Part shown: one piece after another, positions 11,401-19,997 of the stretch
Position numbering within the stretch: position 1 is the stretch's first letter
How the letters are laid out: each line of letters opens with the position of its first letter
Assembly: GCA_039821555.1 (NCBI GenBank)
Contig: JBCBNX010000003.1
Span: forward strand, 1-64,000
Direction: 5' to 3'
Source of the DNA: Bacteroidota bacterium
GTDB taxonomy: Bacteria > Bacteroidota > Rhodothermia > Rhodothermales > Rubricoccaceae
Length of the DNA stretch: 64,000 bases
Notes under the pieces: model-generated
What the model saw: only the letters and a program-made list of their open reading frames with translations
Databases searched by the model: none
Told to the model about the DNA's origin: nothing
Program-made: the position numbers and the translations under genes

Positions 11401-14400
11401 CGCGACGGCCTACGACCCGAGCCTCGCGCCGGTCGTGACCTTCGAGACGACGGGCACGCTCAGCGGCAGCCCACAGCCGGACGCCTTCACCGTTGACGTG
11501 ACGGGCGTGCGGCTCTCGTTCGGTAACACCAATGGCATCGACCTCGCTGGCACCGTGGCGAGCAGCCTTCTCACGGACGACAGCGGCGTGCCCGCGCGGC
11601 TGTTCTACACCGCCGGTTACGTGAGCAACCAGTGGGCGTTCAGCGTCGATCCGGTCACGCTGCCGACCACGATCCCGCTCGGCCTGGCTGACCTCAAGCC
11701 TGCCGATGTCGACCCGGTCGAACTCGACGTCACCGACACGAGCGTCGTGGTCTCCTTCTCCGGCGAGGTCGCCTTCGACGACGTGCTCGGCGAGCCGCTC
11801 GCAGTCAGCGTCGAGGACCTCCGCGTGGGCGTCGAGAACGTGCCGTCGCAGCCGGCGCTCGTCTTCGGGCTCGGCGGCGCGGGCGTGACCGTGCCCGACC
11901 AGCAGGCCGACCTCTTCGACGGGGCCGTGACGCTCACACTCCTGCAGCCGGGCCTCGCCGTGAGCGGGCGCGTGCTCACCGTGAGCGCCCGGAGCGGTAG
12001 GCTCACGCTCATGGAGCAGGCCATCGACTTCCAGGACATCTCGGTGGCGACCGACGGCCAGTTCAACCTCGGTCAGGCGACCGTGCGGGACGTAGACCTC
12101 GTGGAAGACTACGTCGCGCTCCAGACGCTCACGCTCTCAGCGAGCAACGCCCGGATGCGCCTCGCGGCGACGCTCGAAGCGACGCTGCCCGCGCCCGTGG
12201 ACAGCGAGGCCGAGGGTACGCTCACCATCGACCGCAACGCCGCCGACGGGACCGTCAACGTCGCCGCCGCCGTGGCCTTCCAGACGGACCTGCGCTACGA
12301 CCTCGGCGACAACGGCTTCGCCACGTTCGAGCTGACCAAGGCGGGCGTCGAGCTCGACGTGGTGACGCCGGAGAACTCGGGCGTCTACGCCAACGGGCGC
12401 GTGCTCATCCCGCGCAGGCAGGGCGACCGCGCCTCGGGCGAGGCCGAGATCCTCTTCGGCGAGGCGACGGGCTTCCCGGCCAACGCGGGCCTCGGCTACA
12501 GCCCCGGCCAGGGCCTCCGCTACAACGCCACCGGCCACGCCGCCTTCGCGGTCGAGTTCGGCTTCTTCGATCTCAGCGTCACCGCCGACGCGAGCGTCTC
12601 GGACCAGAGCCAGTTCCAGGTCGTGCTCGGCGGCACGGCGGGCTTCACCGTGCCCAACGTCGCAGCGAGCCTCGGCTACGAAGGCCTCACGATCACCCCG
12701 GACGGCGTCACCGACTGGGGCAACCTCGACGGGACGGGCTCGGTGAGCGTGATGGACATCGTGAGCCTCGGGCTCGGGAAGTTTGTCTACGAGGAGGCCG
12801 CCGAGGGCGAGTCGTTCACGATCCAGATCGCCGAGAGCACCGGCGACACGCCCGCTGACCCCAGCGCGGCCCCGCCGACGCGCGAGGTGAGTGGCGTGCG
12901 GCGCTACCTCTGCTTCGGCCCGTGCAGCGACGCCGTCCAGGGTGGCACGCCCCCGGCCCCGTCCCGGGGCGACGCGCTCACGATCTCGCTCGGCGGCTCC
13001 GGCAATGCCGACGGCGGCGGCGGCTTCAGCGGCGGCGTCGGGCGCGTTCTCTTCTACGAGACCGCCGATGCGACCAAGCTCTTCGCCGTGGACGACGCCA
13101 ACCTCGCCATCGGCCAGCTCTTCGAGATGAACGCGAGCCTGCTCTACGAGAGCGGCCCCGACGGCGTGCTGCTGCGCGCGTCGGGCACCGGTGCTTTCGA
13201 GGCGGGCGGCCAGGCCGTCGGCGCGGCGATCGCGGGCTCGTTCTCGAACAAGAACGACGAACTCAGCTTCGGGCTCTTCGTGGCGGTGGCGGCCGACGCA
13301 GGCGTGCCCATCGTGCCGGGCATGGTCACGGCGACCGGCCTCGGCGGCGGCTTCTTCTACAAGCCCGCGCCCGAAGACCTCCGCATGGTCACCGACGCCA
13401 TCCAGGGCGCGCCCTTCAACTACACGCCCGTCCGCGAGGGCGGCATCCCGACCTCGCTCAACGCGGACTTCGCGGCCATGCTCTACGCCAAGGCTGGCAT
13501 CGGCAACGCCGTCGCGCCCTACATCATCGACGCGCAGGCGTATTTCCAGGTCACCAACGAGTCTGTCTACCTCGACGCGCAGGGCACCGTCCTCGAACTC
13601 GACGGCGAGGGTAGTCCTGCGGGGGCCGAACTCAGGGCCGGGCTCTACATCGGTGCGCAGTACGAGCCGTTCTTTCTCGAAGGCGGCGTCGCCCTTGATC
13701 TCGCGGTGCCCGTCGTGCTTACGGGCGACATGGACCTCAACCTGTTCATGGGCATGCCCGAGGGGCAGTCCAACCTCATTTGGGGCATCATCGGCGAGGC
13801 CGACTTCGAGGTCTACTCGATCCTGGATGCCGATGGCACTTTCCTCGCCTCGTCCGACGGCTTCCTCATCGAGGCGGGCATGGGCATCGAGGCGGACATC
13901 GCGAGCATCATCAGCATCAACGCCCAGGCCCGGGCCTCGATCTGGCTCATTGATGCACCCGGGTTCAGTATGCCGTTCGGGGCGTATGCCACCTTCTCCG
14001 CCGAGGCTTGCCTGGGCTTCTGCATCAGCGGCGAGGCGAAGGGGGCCTTCGTCACCCGGCGCGGCGGGGGCTACCAGCTCTACGCGGGTGTCAAGGGCTG
14101 CGTGGACCTCTTCTTCAGCGAGCCCTGCCTCCGCGCCTGGATGTCGCTCGACGGTGGCGGCTGGGACGGCGGCGTCGGCGAGGGCGCGCACGGCGACCTC
14201 GTTGCGCAGGCGCAGGCGCAGCGGGACCAGTTCCGTCAACGCATCGAGGACCTCAAGAACCAGATGACGGCTGCCAAGGAGGCGCTCCAAGCACCGCCGG
14301 CCTACCAGCCCGTCGCGGTCTCCACGCAAGACCTCGAGCGCGCCGGGACGAACCTCTACCTCGCTGGCGACAGCGAGCGCCGCGCCTGGTTCGACCTGAT

Positions 14401-17400
14401 GGCGGCCAACGAGCAGGCGCCGCTGCCCAGTGGACTCAATAGCACGCGCACGGTGCTCGGCTATGCGGCCTCGCCGTTCACGACCATCCCAGCCAACGCC
14501 GACCTTGCCCCCGAGACGGCGCTGGTGCGGGCCAACTCGGCCGTGGCCCGCGCCGAGCGTAGCGCCGAAGCCGTGCTGCCGCACCTCTCCAACGTCCAGC
14601 AGCGTGCGATCACCGAGTTGGGCGACGCCTCGCAGGCCTTCGACGATATGCTCGCTGCGCTCGTCACCTCGCCGGTCCAGAGCCGGTTCGTCCCCGACAC
14701 GAGCGGGGTCATCACCGCCTCCACGTCGTTTTCCATCGATGGGAGCCTGGCTTCTCAGCAGGCGGGGTTTGCCGCGCAGACGCGCGCCGAGATCGAGGCG
14801 CTCGACGCGGCCTTCCGTGAATCCATTGAGGACGTAGCGCAGAGCGTCCGAGAGATCGACCGGTTGATGGGCTCGAACCCCAGTGTGCCGGAAGCCTTGG
14901 CTCCTACAGACAACATGTTGGCTGCCTTCTTCCAGGCGCTGGCCGGGGCCGCGGTGAACAGCGCGGCCGAAGACTTCGCTGGAGCCATTGAGGCAACGGA
15001 TCGATACTACGCGAAGCTCGCCAACCTCCAGTGGGAGCAGCGAGCGTTCCTCCTCAGCCGTCACAGCCAGCTCGATCTCCGCGGCACGCTCGACGCCTTG
15101 CCGATTCTCAGCAGCCGCGACGTACCCGGAGGCGAAGGGGATTTCACACTGACGCCCGAGGCGTCCAGCCGCGCAGCCGCTCGGCTCGGCATCGTCTACG
15201 CACTCCGCGACGGGCAGGACGCGAGCACGTTCAACCCCCGTGCGAGCTTCAGCTGGGACCCCACGCTCAGCAGCTTCCACCGCGAGCTGACGCGCACGCA
15301 GGCCTCGAACCAGCGTGTTGCGATCAAGAACGACATCGAGGGGAAGGCGGGGAATCTGTGGTACGATATTCACGACCTCGGCCTGCCCGCGGCTGCGCTG
15401 CACCTTACCAGAACGCTCGACCCAATCAGAGAGCAGCACCGCTTGGCCCTCAACGGGGTGCGCGCGAGCTACGCCGACATGACCGAGTCGCTCGACTTGG
15501 CCTATGACGTGAAGGCAGACCTCGTCACCACGCTGCATGGCCTCGTGGATAACTACGCCGTCTGGCGCGAGGCCGCCTACGGCGTTGGTGACTCGGTGTC
15601 GGTAGCCTACGCGGGCTATCGCGGTGCGCTCGAAGACGCCCTCGCTCCGCCGACCGTCGCGGCGCTCACGGTGACGCCGAACCGGATCAGCTTCTTCAAC
15701 GAAGCCGGCATCCGCTGGGCTACGACGCACCCGCTCGGCTTGGCCGAGAGCGCGATCCAGGTCCAAATCGAGCGCCGCGATGGTCCGCAATCCGGACGGT
15801 CCGACAGTGATGTCGGTACGGGCTTCTACAACTACGAGACGGTCGGCAATGCCGACGCGGCTACCGTGGTCCGCTACCGCCGAGTCGGGGACATCCGGGA
15901 TGCGTTCGCAGCAGACGCACCCTACGAGGAGGAGGACTACAGCGTGGGCGTGCGCGTACGCGGACCCGCGGGACGGATGACCGTCCGACGGGGCAGCTTC
16001 CAGCTTCAACTCGGACCCAACGGAGCGCCTAGCACGCCTGCGGGCACGCCCGTGCAGACTCAGGATGCTAGCCCGCCGACTGCTCTGCTCTACCTAGAGT
16101 CCTTCTATGAAAAGGGCACGCAGATCCTCAATGGCAGCATCGGCACGTTTTCGTTCCCCGTCCCTGTCGAGCGCTGGTGGACCAACGACGGCCAACGGCT
16201 CCGCCTACACGTGGTGGCGGAGGACCGCGAGTCCGACATTGCCACGTTCGAGTATGCCATCGGCTCGGGCGAGGGCGGGCAGGACGTGGTGCCGTGGAGC
16301 CGCCTCGAAGGCGACCTGGACTACTGGCCGTTGCCCGGCGAGTCGCGCATGCAGAAGGTGCTCGACGCGCGCACGCGCATCCTCAATATGGAGCCAGGAC
16401 GGGCCTACTACGTGAGCGTCCGTGTTACGAACGGCGTGGGGATCACGAGCCGGACCATCAGCGATCCGCACGGCATCGTCTTCGACCCGTCGCCGCCGAC
16501 GGCTCCATCGCAGCTATCCATGGTGGCGCTCGACGATCTGCCTTTCTCTCCGCCTGTGTGGGGGGGCATCCCGCTCTACACGGACGCCGTGAATCCTCTG
16601 GTCACCAGCACACCCGCCGACGAGAGCACTCCGTCGTGGTCGGAGTACAACACGATGGTCCGGTCCGACCTCGTACCGGTCGCCTCGCTGTCGTGGCAGG
16701 CCTCCGAAGACGAGGAGTCGGGCGTGATGCACTACCTGTACTGCCTCACCGAAGACGCTGCCGTCCCCGAAGGCTGTGACGTCATCAACCGCACGACGAC
16801 GACCGAGACATCGGTGAGCTTCGTGGGCGGGCCGAACCGTCACTACAACCTGCTCCGCGACTTCGGCGACGAGTTCTACGTCCACGTCTTCGCGGTCAAC
16901 CACGCGGGCCAGCTAAGCACGCCCCTCTCCGTAGCGATGACCGCCGCCGACCCGACGCCGCCGACCACGCCCAAGGCCGTCGGACGGCTCGCGAAGAGCA
17001 GCCTCCGTGGCGACGTGCTCTACGTCCACGCCGTCGAGCAGTCAATCGACCCCGAGACGGAACTCCTCGGCTACCAGTACGCCATCGGCTCGTCGCCCGG
17101 CGCGACCGACGTGCGTGGCTGGCCGTCCGGAACCGACGTGGACCGCGTCTCGCAGAACAGCGAGATCTGGACGTTGCCAGCGTCGCCCTTCGTGGTCGTT
17201 CCCCAGACCGAACTGCCTCCGACGCCAAGCTATGTCTGTATCCGCGCGATCAACGGCCAGGGGATGCCCTCGAACATCTCGTGCACGGGTCCGGTGGTGC
17301 CCGACCTCAGCCCGCCTGTGGTGCCCGGGCTCGACCTCACGTACAACGAGCCCAACTGGCTGCTCGGCGAGGCGACGCTCGGTATCACGCTCAACGGCGT

Positions 17401-17719
17401 CTACGATACCGGCACCGGCGTCACGAAGGTGACCTACCTCATCATCAAGGCCGACGGCTCGGCGTTCGTGACGTCCGGTACGCTCGCCGAACTTGATCCA
17501 CCGGCGACGACACCGACGACCCTTGCGGAGACTATTCCGATGGGGAATGCCGAGCCAGGCGACCGCGTGACCGTCTACGTCCGCGACGGCACCGGTCAGC
17601 AGACCATCGTCACCGGCACGATTCCATCGAACGAACTGGTGTTCGAGACAGAGGGTCCGGTCATCACCCTGCCGCCGGGTTTCATGGTTCCAGTCCAGGG
17701 CAGCGGCGGCGGTAACTGA
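5414..17719 (+). CDS. Giant secreted surface protein (4101 aa), TANFOR-like N-terminus, internal duplication, Fn3-like C-terminus
   Basis: Signal peptide at 1-26 ending TAQAQ. Residues about 27-285 resemble the TANFOR-type N-terminal region of Bacteroidota surface proteins (DFYELCVTIFDF, CVVF, PPELVVPLNGEAV, FTWAF, SFVWQVQAL); this is from memory of the family. Residues about 600-2090 are beta-rich and contain two diverged units of about 750 residues: LVTGDFLD near 885 pairs with VLTGTIAD near 1640, and RTRPSEPL near 1136 with ATRPNEPL near 1883. About 2460-2925 is another beta-rich part with Cys pairs (CFGPC, CLGFC, CVDLFFSEPC). About 2930-3410 is mostly helical with likely coiled coil. From 3413 to the end there are Fn3-like modules joined by PSPPTAPS or DPTPPTTP linkers. 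No T9SS sorting domain is visible at the C-terminus. The start at 5414 is chosen because it gives a compact signal peptide; an in-frame ATG exists at 5312. Function unknown; probably a very long extracellular or surface-tethered protein. Confidence 0.8.
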   Translation: MLSRTRLAVLSLLAVVVALGSTAQAQEVTLDIRVADPLPRDLQAWEDDPTLLRATVRNTTGEDFDDLRFAFTLTGDRRGLVAQTIDGHPAQPRISLGARETRVLTWPEFGGAEESIDIESSLIDEVARDGIPEDFYELCVTIFDFGNGPPREVGGTGDLCVVFTVEEPDPPELVVPLNGEAVQPPTPIFTWAFLPRPGAAGLSYRLTIKPLFEGQTSTDAIVANPVLFDEEIPTTTYIYRPSDAPFDLFPLAESFVWQVQALQFGEPYGRNRGLSPVGTFRVDERETGEGAPGLPPTAPPGTLADLGDVILEEALALLPDLPAAIERGTVTVEETAGSYILSGTTRMRLDLDDTMRLDATLDGLTLAKDDLERAAGGRLRVERTPESLPLSDAEPLTIRAVTWAFGTGVAVEAELRVPDVTDETLTGVLAVTNGGLAGVLEGGGTPENPLFTFGDDPLRVLVTSFRATFPGAEITAAGVVEALGSLRCDITDLKLSADGLDTESKTALACRSDDEFPLVGESDRVTLRLDRLTGTLGPLQEPLTYDLTLQARLGLAADNPATGEEVRCGLAIAGGLQTGGAFAIEQVVPDCPIPDPSLDLGFVALDFSDLRADRLAYTPGAGWDFALGFDAALRFPGFDDLTVASANDFTISDAGLTVPRVALDRAALERAAFTADGFGMTLRRLTINAFTFPLFSWERIGPGPWDLAFDADVTLPETEAMPACLANAVIGFSGFRSQINGEDIIGGELRLDDLAPCRWDLGDAGFALDLRRLDGQLNWQRVSADADLDARGRFALDAALVAAAPFGCAGSTAGALGEGELTVRNSLYGRVALTRPSCPVGIGPFEASIREATLTFGETSRLGSEAVLDATARLAMADGGIVDGSFVLDLVTGDFLDVRFVLDQPFALQLPSTADPAMTFRINRAELSMDGLLIDGRHQLQTGTTTIGTTFDQALFALSLDGLTAGRVVFDAPFAFAAGIDPATGNLDGQAVALGAPLGFTPGVRFDLDGQVVLDSAGVRASGTAAAALALDGSLGDNAERYDSDFSVEMSEDFVVGLSPAFGVRDGQADLLWQGRRVAYMDPAGFHLDPAFIANALLPDTLALPSQDVAYVVLKRDDRWLVDLEPVANDAVRIRTRPSEPLELVVPALAEGGQPAPRLAVAFNDAVFTTDPSSPELVSGTIAASVPQGLALGPDVPFTVRALQYGVGTIDGRPQSALFLQGDVQLFDQTVGANNDVTLAITTDGVARGTFDVGGLSELVPVVSGSDRVDLLVEAVRGTMTVPVTASAPGSATFAFDADARLQVNGDAGPVAEATMTVEAGPGHIAVTDFAPAFFGERPTLGFDDFGIRVDSLTTLAEFRYDTQTGFDFAVKVDLAVVVDVEGPNGGDSEPFVFPLRGVEIRDEGLVVPPQDVSRSSLPGLQLPPFALGGVELEPLALRTAANLVFDWYSGTAFGLDPRFDFALRLPGFADTGLVPVDGFTVTDAGYSDGILTGTVTAHTPQDGARLPLAPGGPTLVVTRAVGTLEERGGMQAVDLDLDATLEDLPNFANGANDGGGGAASCPQPTTFQVTLVDGLGFAGSVENFAPCGTLALGPAALRVTGSALAFGYTNDVQLVRLDGGVVVDLPGPSAAAPPTQITGSLVLDVLTGTIADGSILVTQPFGLGLPFEDPMLTFTVNEAELSAAGLRLRAQGTVNADPATVGVTFNDLLVDLQAAQVVSGDAVIAAGVGVEVPLSPIDLRLVAASAPPFTDEGLRFDFNSAVTLDAQGLRFAGSGTGAFNFAGEVRSNLRLEFENGFAVNVGAFAVRQGRAALYLDEGGRATEPLAYLDATGFHVGGGVVALLPDRLPLPTEDVAYIQLKDAQGQPLVDVAQQSDGGYTLATRPNEPLPIVLAALDNTGAPPTVLAAFSLTTDAAYNPTGGALTLQAEGDLEPALDLPVRLTALALTSTGSGVTLEAGLRIDLPDGLDGVNADALDATLALGPDGFQGTAEIGTYATAYDPSLAPVVTFETTGTLSGSPQPDAFTVDVTGVRLSFGNTNGIDLAGTVASSLLTDDSGVPARLFYTAGYVSNQWAFSVDPVTLPTTIPLGLADLKPADVDPVELDVTDTSVVVSFSGEVAFDDVLGEPLAVSVEDLRVGVENVPSQPALVFGLGGAGVTVPDQQADLFDGAVTLTLLQPGLAVSGRVLTVSARSGRLTLMEQAIDFQDISVATDGQFNLGQATVRDVDLVEDYVALQTLTLSASNARMRLAATLEATLPAPVDSEAEGTLTIDRNAADGTVNVAAAVAFQTDLRYDLGDNGFATFELTKAGVELDVVTPENSGVYANGRVLIPRRQGDRASGEAEILFGEATGFPANAGLGYSPGQGLRYNATGHAAFAVEFGFFDLSVTADASVSDQSQFQVVLGGTAGFTVPNVAASLGYEGLTITPDGVTDWGNLDGTGSVSVMDIVSLGLGKFVYEEAAEGESFTIQIAESTGDTPADPSAAPPTREVSGVRRYLCFGPCSDAVQGGTPPAPSRGDALTISLGGSGNADGGGGFSGGVGRVLFYETADATKLFAVDDANLAIGQLFEMNASLLYESGPDGVLLRASGTGAFEAGGQAVGAAIAGSFSNKNDELSFGLFVAVAADAGVPIVPGMVTATGLGGGFFYKPAPEDLRMVTDAIQGAPFNYTPVREGGIPTSLNADFAAMLYAKAGIGNAVAPYIIDAQAYFQVTNESVYLDAQGTVLELDGEGSPAGAELRAGLYIGAQYEPFFLEGGVALDLAVPVVLTGDMDLNLFMGMPEGQSNLIWGIIGEADFEVYSILDADGTFLASSDGFLIEAGMGIEADIASIISINAQARASIWLIDAPGFSMPFGAYATFSAEACLGFCISGEAKGAFVTRRGGGYQLYAGVKGCVDLFFSEPCLRAWMSLDGGGWDGGVGEGAHGDLVAQAQAQRDQFRQRIEDLKNQMTAAKEALQAPPAYQPVAVSTQDLERAGTNLYLAGDSERRAWFDLMAANEQAPLPSGLNSTRTVLGYAASPFTTIPANADLAPETALVRANSAVARAERSAEAVLPHLSNVQQRAITELGDASQAFDDMLAALVTSPVQSRFVPDTSGVITASTSFSIDGSLASQQAGFAAQTRAEIEALDAAFRESIEDVAQSVREIDRLMGSNPSVPEALAPTDNMLAAFFQALAGAAVNSAAEDFAGAIEATDRYYAKLANLQWEQRAFLLSRHSQLDLRGTLDALPILSSRDVPGGEGDFTLTPEASSRAAARLGIVYALRDGQDASTFNPRASFSWDPTLSSFHRELTRTQASNQRVAIKNDIEGKAGNLWYDIHDLGLPAAALHLTRTLDPIREQHRLALNGVRASYADMTESLDLAYDVKADLVTTLHGLVDNYAVWREAAYGVGDSVSVAYAGYRGALEDALAPPTVAALTVTPNRISFFNEAGIRWATTHPLGLAESAIQVQIERRDGPQSGRSDSDVGTGFYNYETVGNADAATVVRYRRVGDIRDAFAADAPYEEEDYSVGVRVRGPAGRMTVRRGSFQLQLGPNGAPSTPAGTPVQTQDASPPTALLYLESFYEKGTQILNGSIGTFSFPVPVERWWTNDGQRLRLHVVAEDRESDIATFEYAIGSGEGGQDVVPWSRLEGDLDYWPLPGESRMQKVLDARTRILNMEPGRAYYVSVRVTNGVGITSRTISDPHGIVFDPSPPTAPSQLSMVALDDLPFSPPVWGGIPLYTDAVNPLVTSTPADESTPSWSEYNTMVRSDLVPVASLSWQASEDEESGVMHYLYCLTEDAAVPEGCDVINRTTTTETSVSFVGGPNRHYNLLRDFGDEFYVHVFAVNHAGQLSTPLSVAMTAADPTPPTTPKAVGRLAKSSLRGDVLYVHAVEQSIDPETELLGYQYAIGSSPGATDVRGWPSGTDVDRVSQNSEIWTLPASPFVVVPQTELPPTPSYVCIRAINGQGMPSNISCTGPVVPDLSPPVVPGLDLTYNEPNWLLGEATLGITLNGVYDTGTGVTKVTYLIIKADGSAFVTSGTLAELDPPATTPTTLAETIPMGNAEPGDRVTVYVRDGTGQQTIVTGTIPSNELVFETEGPVITLPPGFMVPVQGSGGGN

Positions 17720-17814
17720 ACGAATCACCGCGAGCCTGATCCACTCAGGCAGTGAACTCCGTGACAGGGGTGGCGGCACACGTCGTCGCCCCTGTTTCGT
17801 CTGCCGCTCTGCTC

Positions 17815-19857
17815 ATGCCCTGCGTCTCCGACCTGCCTGTCTCTGCGTTCCGTTGTGCCCTGGTGGGCCTTGCGGTCCTTGTCGCAGGCTTTATGGTGAG
17901 CGTCCCCGTTACGGCTCAGGAAGTGCGTGTGCTCACGCAGGCTGACGGCGATGCCTACGTCTACCACACGCTCGACATCCCGGCCCGGGGCGGCGTGCGG
18001 GTCTACCGCGACGGCGCGCTCCTCACGCCTGAACCACTGCGCCCTGCGGAGGACGGCGTCACGTTCGCGGGTCGCGTCGGAACGGTCTACGCCGAGGTGG
18101 CCACGCTCGCCGAGCGCAACGACCCGCAGGCGGTTTTCCTCCGCGTCCGCACGCAGCCCGACTTCGGCGCGATCATGCGAGCGGGGTTTCCCGAGGTAGC
18201 AGAGGCGCTGGCCGAGCTCTACGTGGACGCCGACGCGCCCCGGGGCCGCGCCACCTACCGCGTCGAGGTCGTGGACGAGGACGACCAGCCAACGGGCACC
18301 GAGGCGTCGGCGACGGTGACTCTGGCGCCGACCGTGCCTGAGGCCCCGGCCCGCCTCCGCGCCGAGCATGAGGGCCGCAACGTGACGCTCACCTGGAGCT
18401 ATCCCTCCGTTGGCAGTCCCGGCGCGTTTCGGTTCGACGTCTACGCCCAGCGCGAGGGCAGCGCGCAGGCGCTCCGCATGACGCCCCGCTCGATCCTGCG
18501 CACGAGCGATGCGAGCACCTACGTCCGCAGCTTTGCCGTCCCCGCGCTGGGCGAGACCTACGCGCTCACCGTGGTCGTGCGCGACGTGACGGGCCAGCAG
18601 GTCGGCAGCGATGCGCTCCGCCTGGAGGTCGTCGACAACGTCCCGCCGCCGCGCATCGCGGACGTGCAGGTGCGCGGGTCGAGCGGTCGGGAGGGGGCCG
18701 CCGCCGAGATCACGTGGCGGGTGAGCCTTGCGCCTGACCTCGCAGGCTACCACGTCTACCGCGCCCCACGCATCACCGGGCCCTACCGCCGGTTGACCGC
18801 TGAGCCACTCGCGCCCCTGCAGACGGCCTACCTCGACACCACCGCTGTCGGCGGCGAGGCGCTGCACTACGCCGTCACCGCGCTCGACGCAGCGGGCAAC
18901 GAAGGCGACCGCAGCAACGCAGCGACGTTCTACATGGAGGACCGCGTACCGCCCGCAGCTCCCACGGCGCTCTCGGCTATCGCCGATAACGACCAGACCG
19001 TCGCGCTCGCCTGGGAAGACCGCCCGCCCGCGCCCGACCTCGCGACGTACATGATTCTCCGCCAGCGCGTGAACGACGACGGAGCTGGAGCACGAGGCCA
19101 GGCTTGGGAGCAACTCAACCAGACCGCCTTCTTTGGCCGTCGTTTCACGGACGACGGCGCGGCAGCGGGCGGCTTCGCTGAGGGCGCGTTCTACCGCTAT
19201 GCCGTCGCTGCCGTGGACAGCGCAGGCAACGTGAGCGACTCGACCTTCACGACGGTGCAGATCCCCGACCTCACGCCCCCCGAGCCGCCGAGCTACATCG
19301 CCGCGACCTCCGACGAGGGCCTTCGCGTTGCCCTCGCGTGGCCCGCTTCGGTGTCGAAGGACGTGACGGCCTACCTCGTCCGCCGCCGCGACCCCGGCGC
19401 GACGCGCGACAGCATCGTAGCCCGCGTGCCGAAGGGCGACCGCTACCTCCGCGACGAGGCCGTCTCGCCAGGCCAGACCTACCAATACACCGTCGCCGCC
19501 ATCGACTCGCTCGGCAACGAAGGATTCCCGTCGCCCGCCGACACGCTGCTCTTGCGCGACCCGAGCCCGCCCCGTACCGCGCGCAACCTCCAGGCGCAGG
19601 CCGAGGCGGGCAGCGTCGCGCTTGCCTGGGAGCCAGTGCCAGCGGCCGACCTGATGGGCTACCGCGTCGAGCGCGCGACCACGCCCTCCGGCGTCTATGC
19701 CCCGGCACATCAGGGCCTCGTCCCTGAGTCGATGTGGACCGACCCCGCTGGCGCCGTCGGGCAATGGTATCGTGTTGTGGCGGTGGATACCTCCGGCAAC
19801 GAGAGCCGACCGAGCACCGCCGTCCAGGCTCGCCTAGCCACCGCTGGACGCCCGTAG
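17815..19857 (+). CDS. Secreted multi-domain fibronectin type III protein
   Basis: A 680-residue protein (701 if started at 17752). The signal peptide ends near SVPVTAQ. After a unique N-terminal region of about 170 residues (VLTQADGDAYVYHTLDI) come five or so Fn3-like modules. Each has the W-core and a YxVTALDxAGNEG-type strand: YAVTALDAAGNEGDRS, YAVAAVDSAGNVSDST, YTVAAIDSLGNEGFPS, YRVVAVDTSGNESRPS. Linkers are DRVPPAAPT, DLTPPEPPS and DPSPPRTAR. These resemble the C-terminal modules of the preceding giant protein. It lies 95 bp downstream on the same strand, so co-transcription is likely. No membrane anchor or T9SS domain follows the last module. Likely binds other surface proteins or glycans. 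Confidence 0.78.
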   Translation: MPCVSDLPVSAFRCALVGLAVLVAGFMVSVPVTAQEVRVLTQADGDAYVYHTLDIPARGGVRVYRDGALLTPEPLRPAEDGVTFAGRVGTVYAEVATLAERNDPQAVFLRVRTQPDFGAIMRAGFPEVAEALAELYVDADAPRGRATYRVEVVDEDDQPTGTEASATVTLAPTVPEAPARLRAEHEGRNVTLTWSYPSVGSPGAFRFDVYAQREGSAQALRMTPRSILRTSDASTYVRSFAVPALGETYALTVVVRDVTGQQVGSDALRLEVVDNVPPPRIADVQVRGSSGREGAAAEITWRVSLAPDLAGYHVYRAPRITGPYRRLTAEPLAPLQTAYLDTTAVGGEALHYAVTALDAAGNEGDRSNAATFYMEDRVPPAAPTALSAIADNDQTVALAWEDRPPAPDLATYMILRQRVNDDGAGARGQAWEQLNQTAFFGRRFTDDGAAAGGFAEGAFYRYAVAAVDSAGNVSDSTFTTVQIPDLTPPEPPSYIAATSDEGLRVALAWPASVSKDVTAYLVRRRDPGATRDSIVARVPKGDRYLRDEAVSPGQTYQYTVAAIDSLGNEGFPSPADTLLLRDPSPPRTARNLQAQAEAGSVALAWEPVPAADLMGYRVERATTPSGVYAPAHQGLVPESMWTDPAGAVGQWYRVVAVDTSGNESRPSTAVQARLATAGRP

Positions 19858-19911
19858 CCATGCGCCACCCTATGCCGTCTGCGAGAAGTGAGGAGGCAAA
19901 CCCGCTTCAAA

Positions 19912-19978
19912 GTCACCCCCGCGAAGGCGGGGGTCTGTACGGTGGATTGTGCAGATCCCGGATCAAGTCCGGGATGAC
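19912..19978. repeat. Composite double-hairpin intergenic repeat
   Basis: Two near-adjacent perfect hairpins: 19916-19933 (CCCCCGC-GAAG-GCGGGGG) and 19955-19975 (ATCCCGGA-TCAAG-TCCGGGAT). The outer flanks are also complementary (GTCA at 19912, TGAC at 19975). It fills the gap between the Fn3 gene and the TPR gene. From memory, the same pair of hairpins is a common dispersed intergenic element in alphaproteobacterial genomes. It is transcribed in the operon direction and could work as an mRNA-stabilising or attenuating structure. Confidence 0.8.
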
Positions 19979-19997
19979 AGAGAGGGGAGAACTAGGC

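Noticed and set aside
3592..17719. Contractile-injection or AsmA/TamB-type system for the barrel and giant protein.
   Set aside because: No sheath, tube, baseplate or AAA protein nearby, and the giant protein has a cleavable signal and Fn3-type end rather than an N-terminal anchor with a beta-groove signature.
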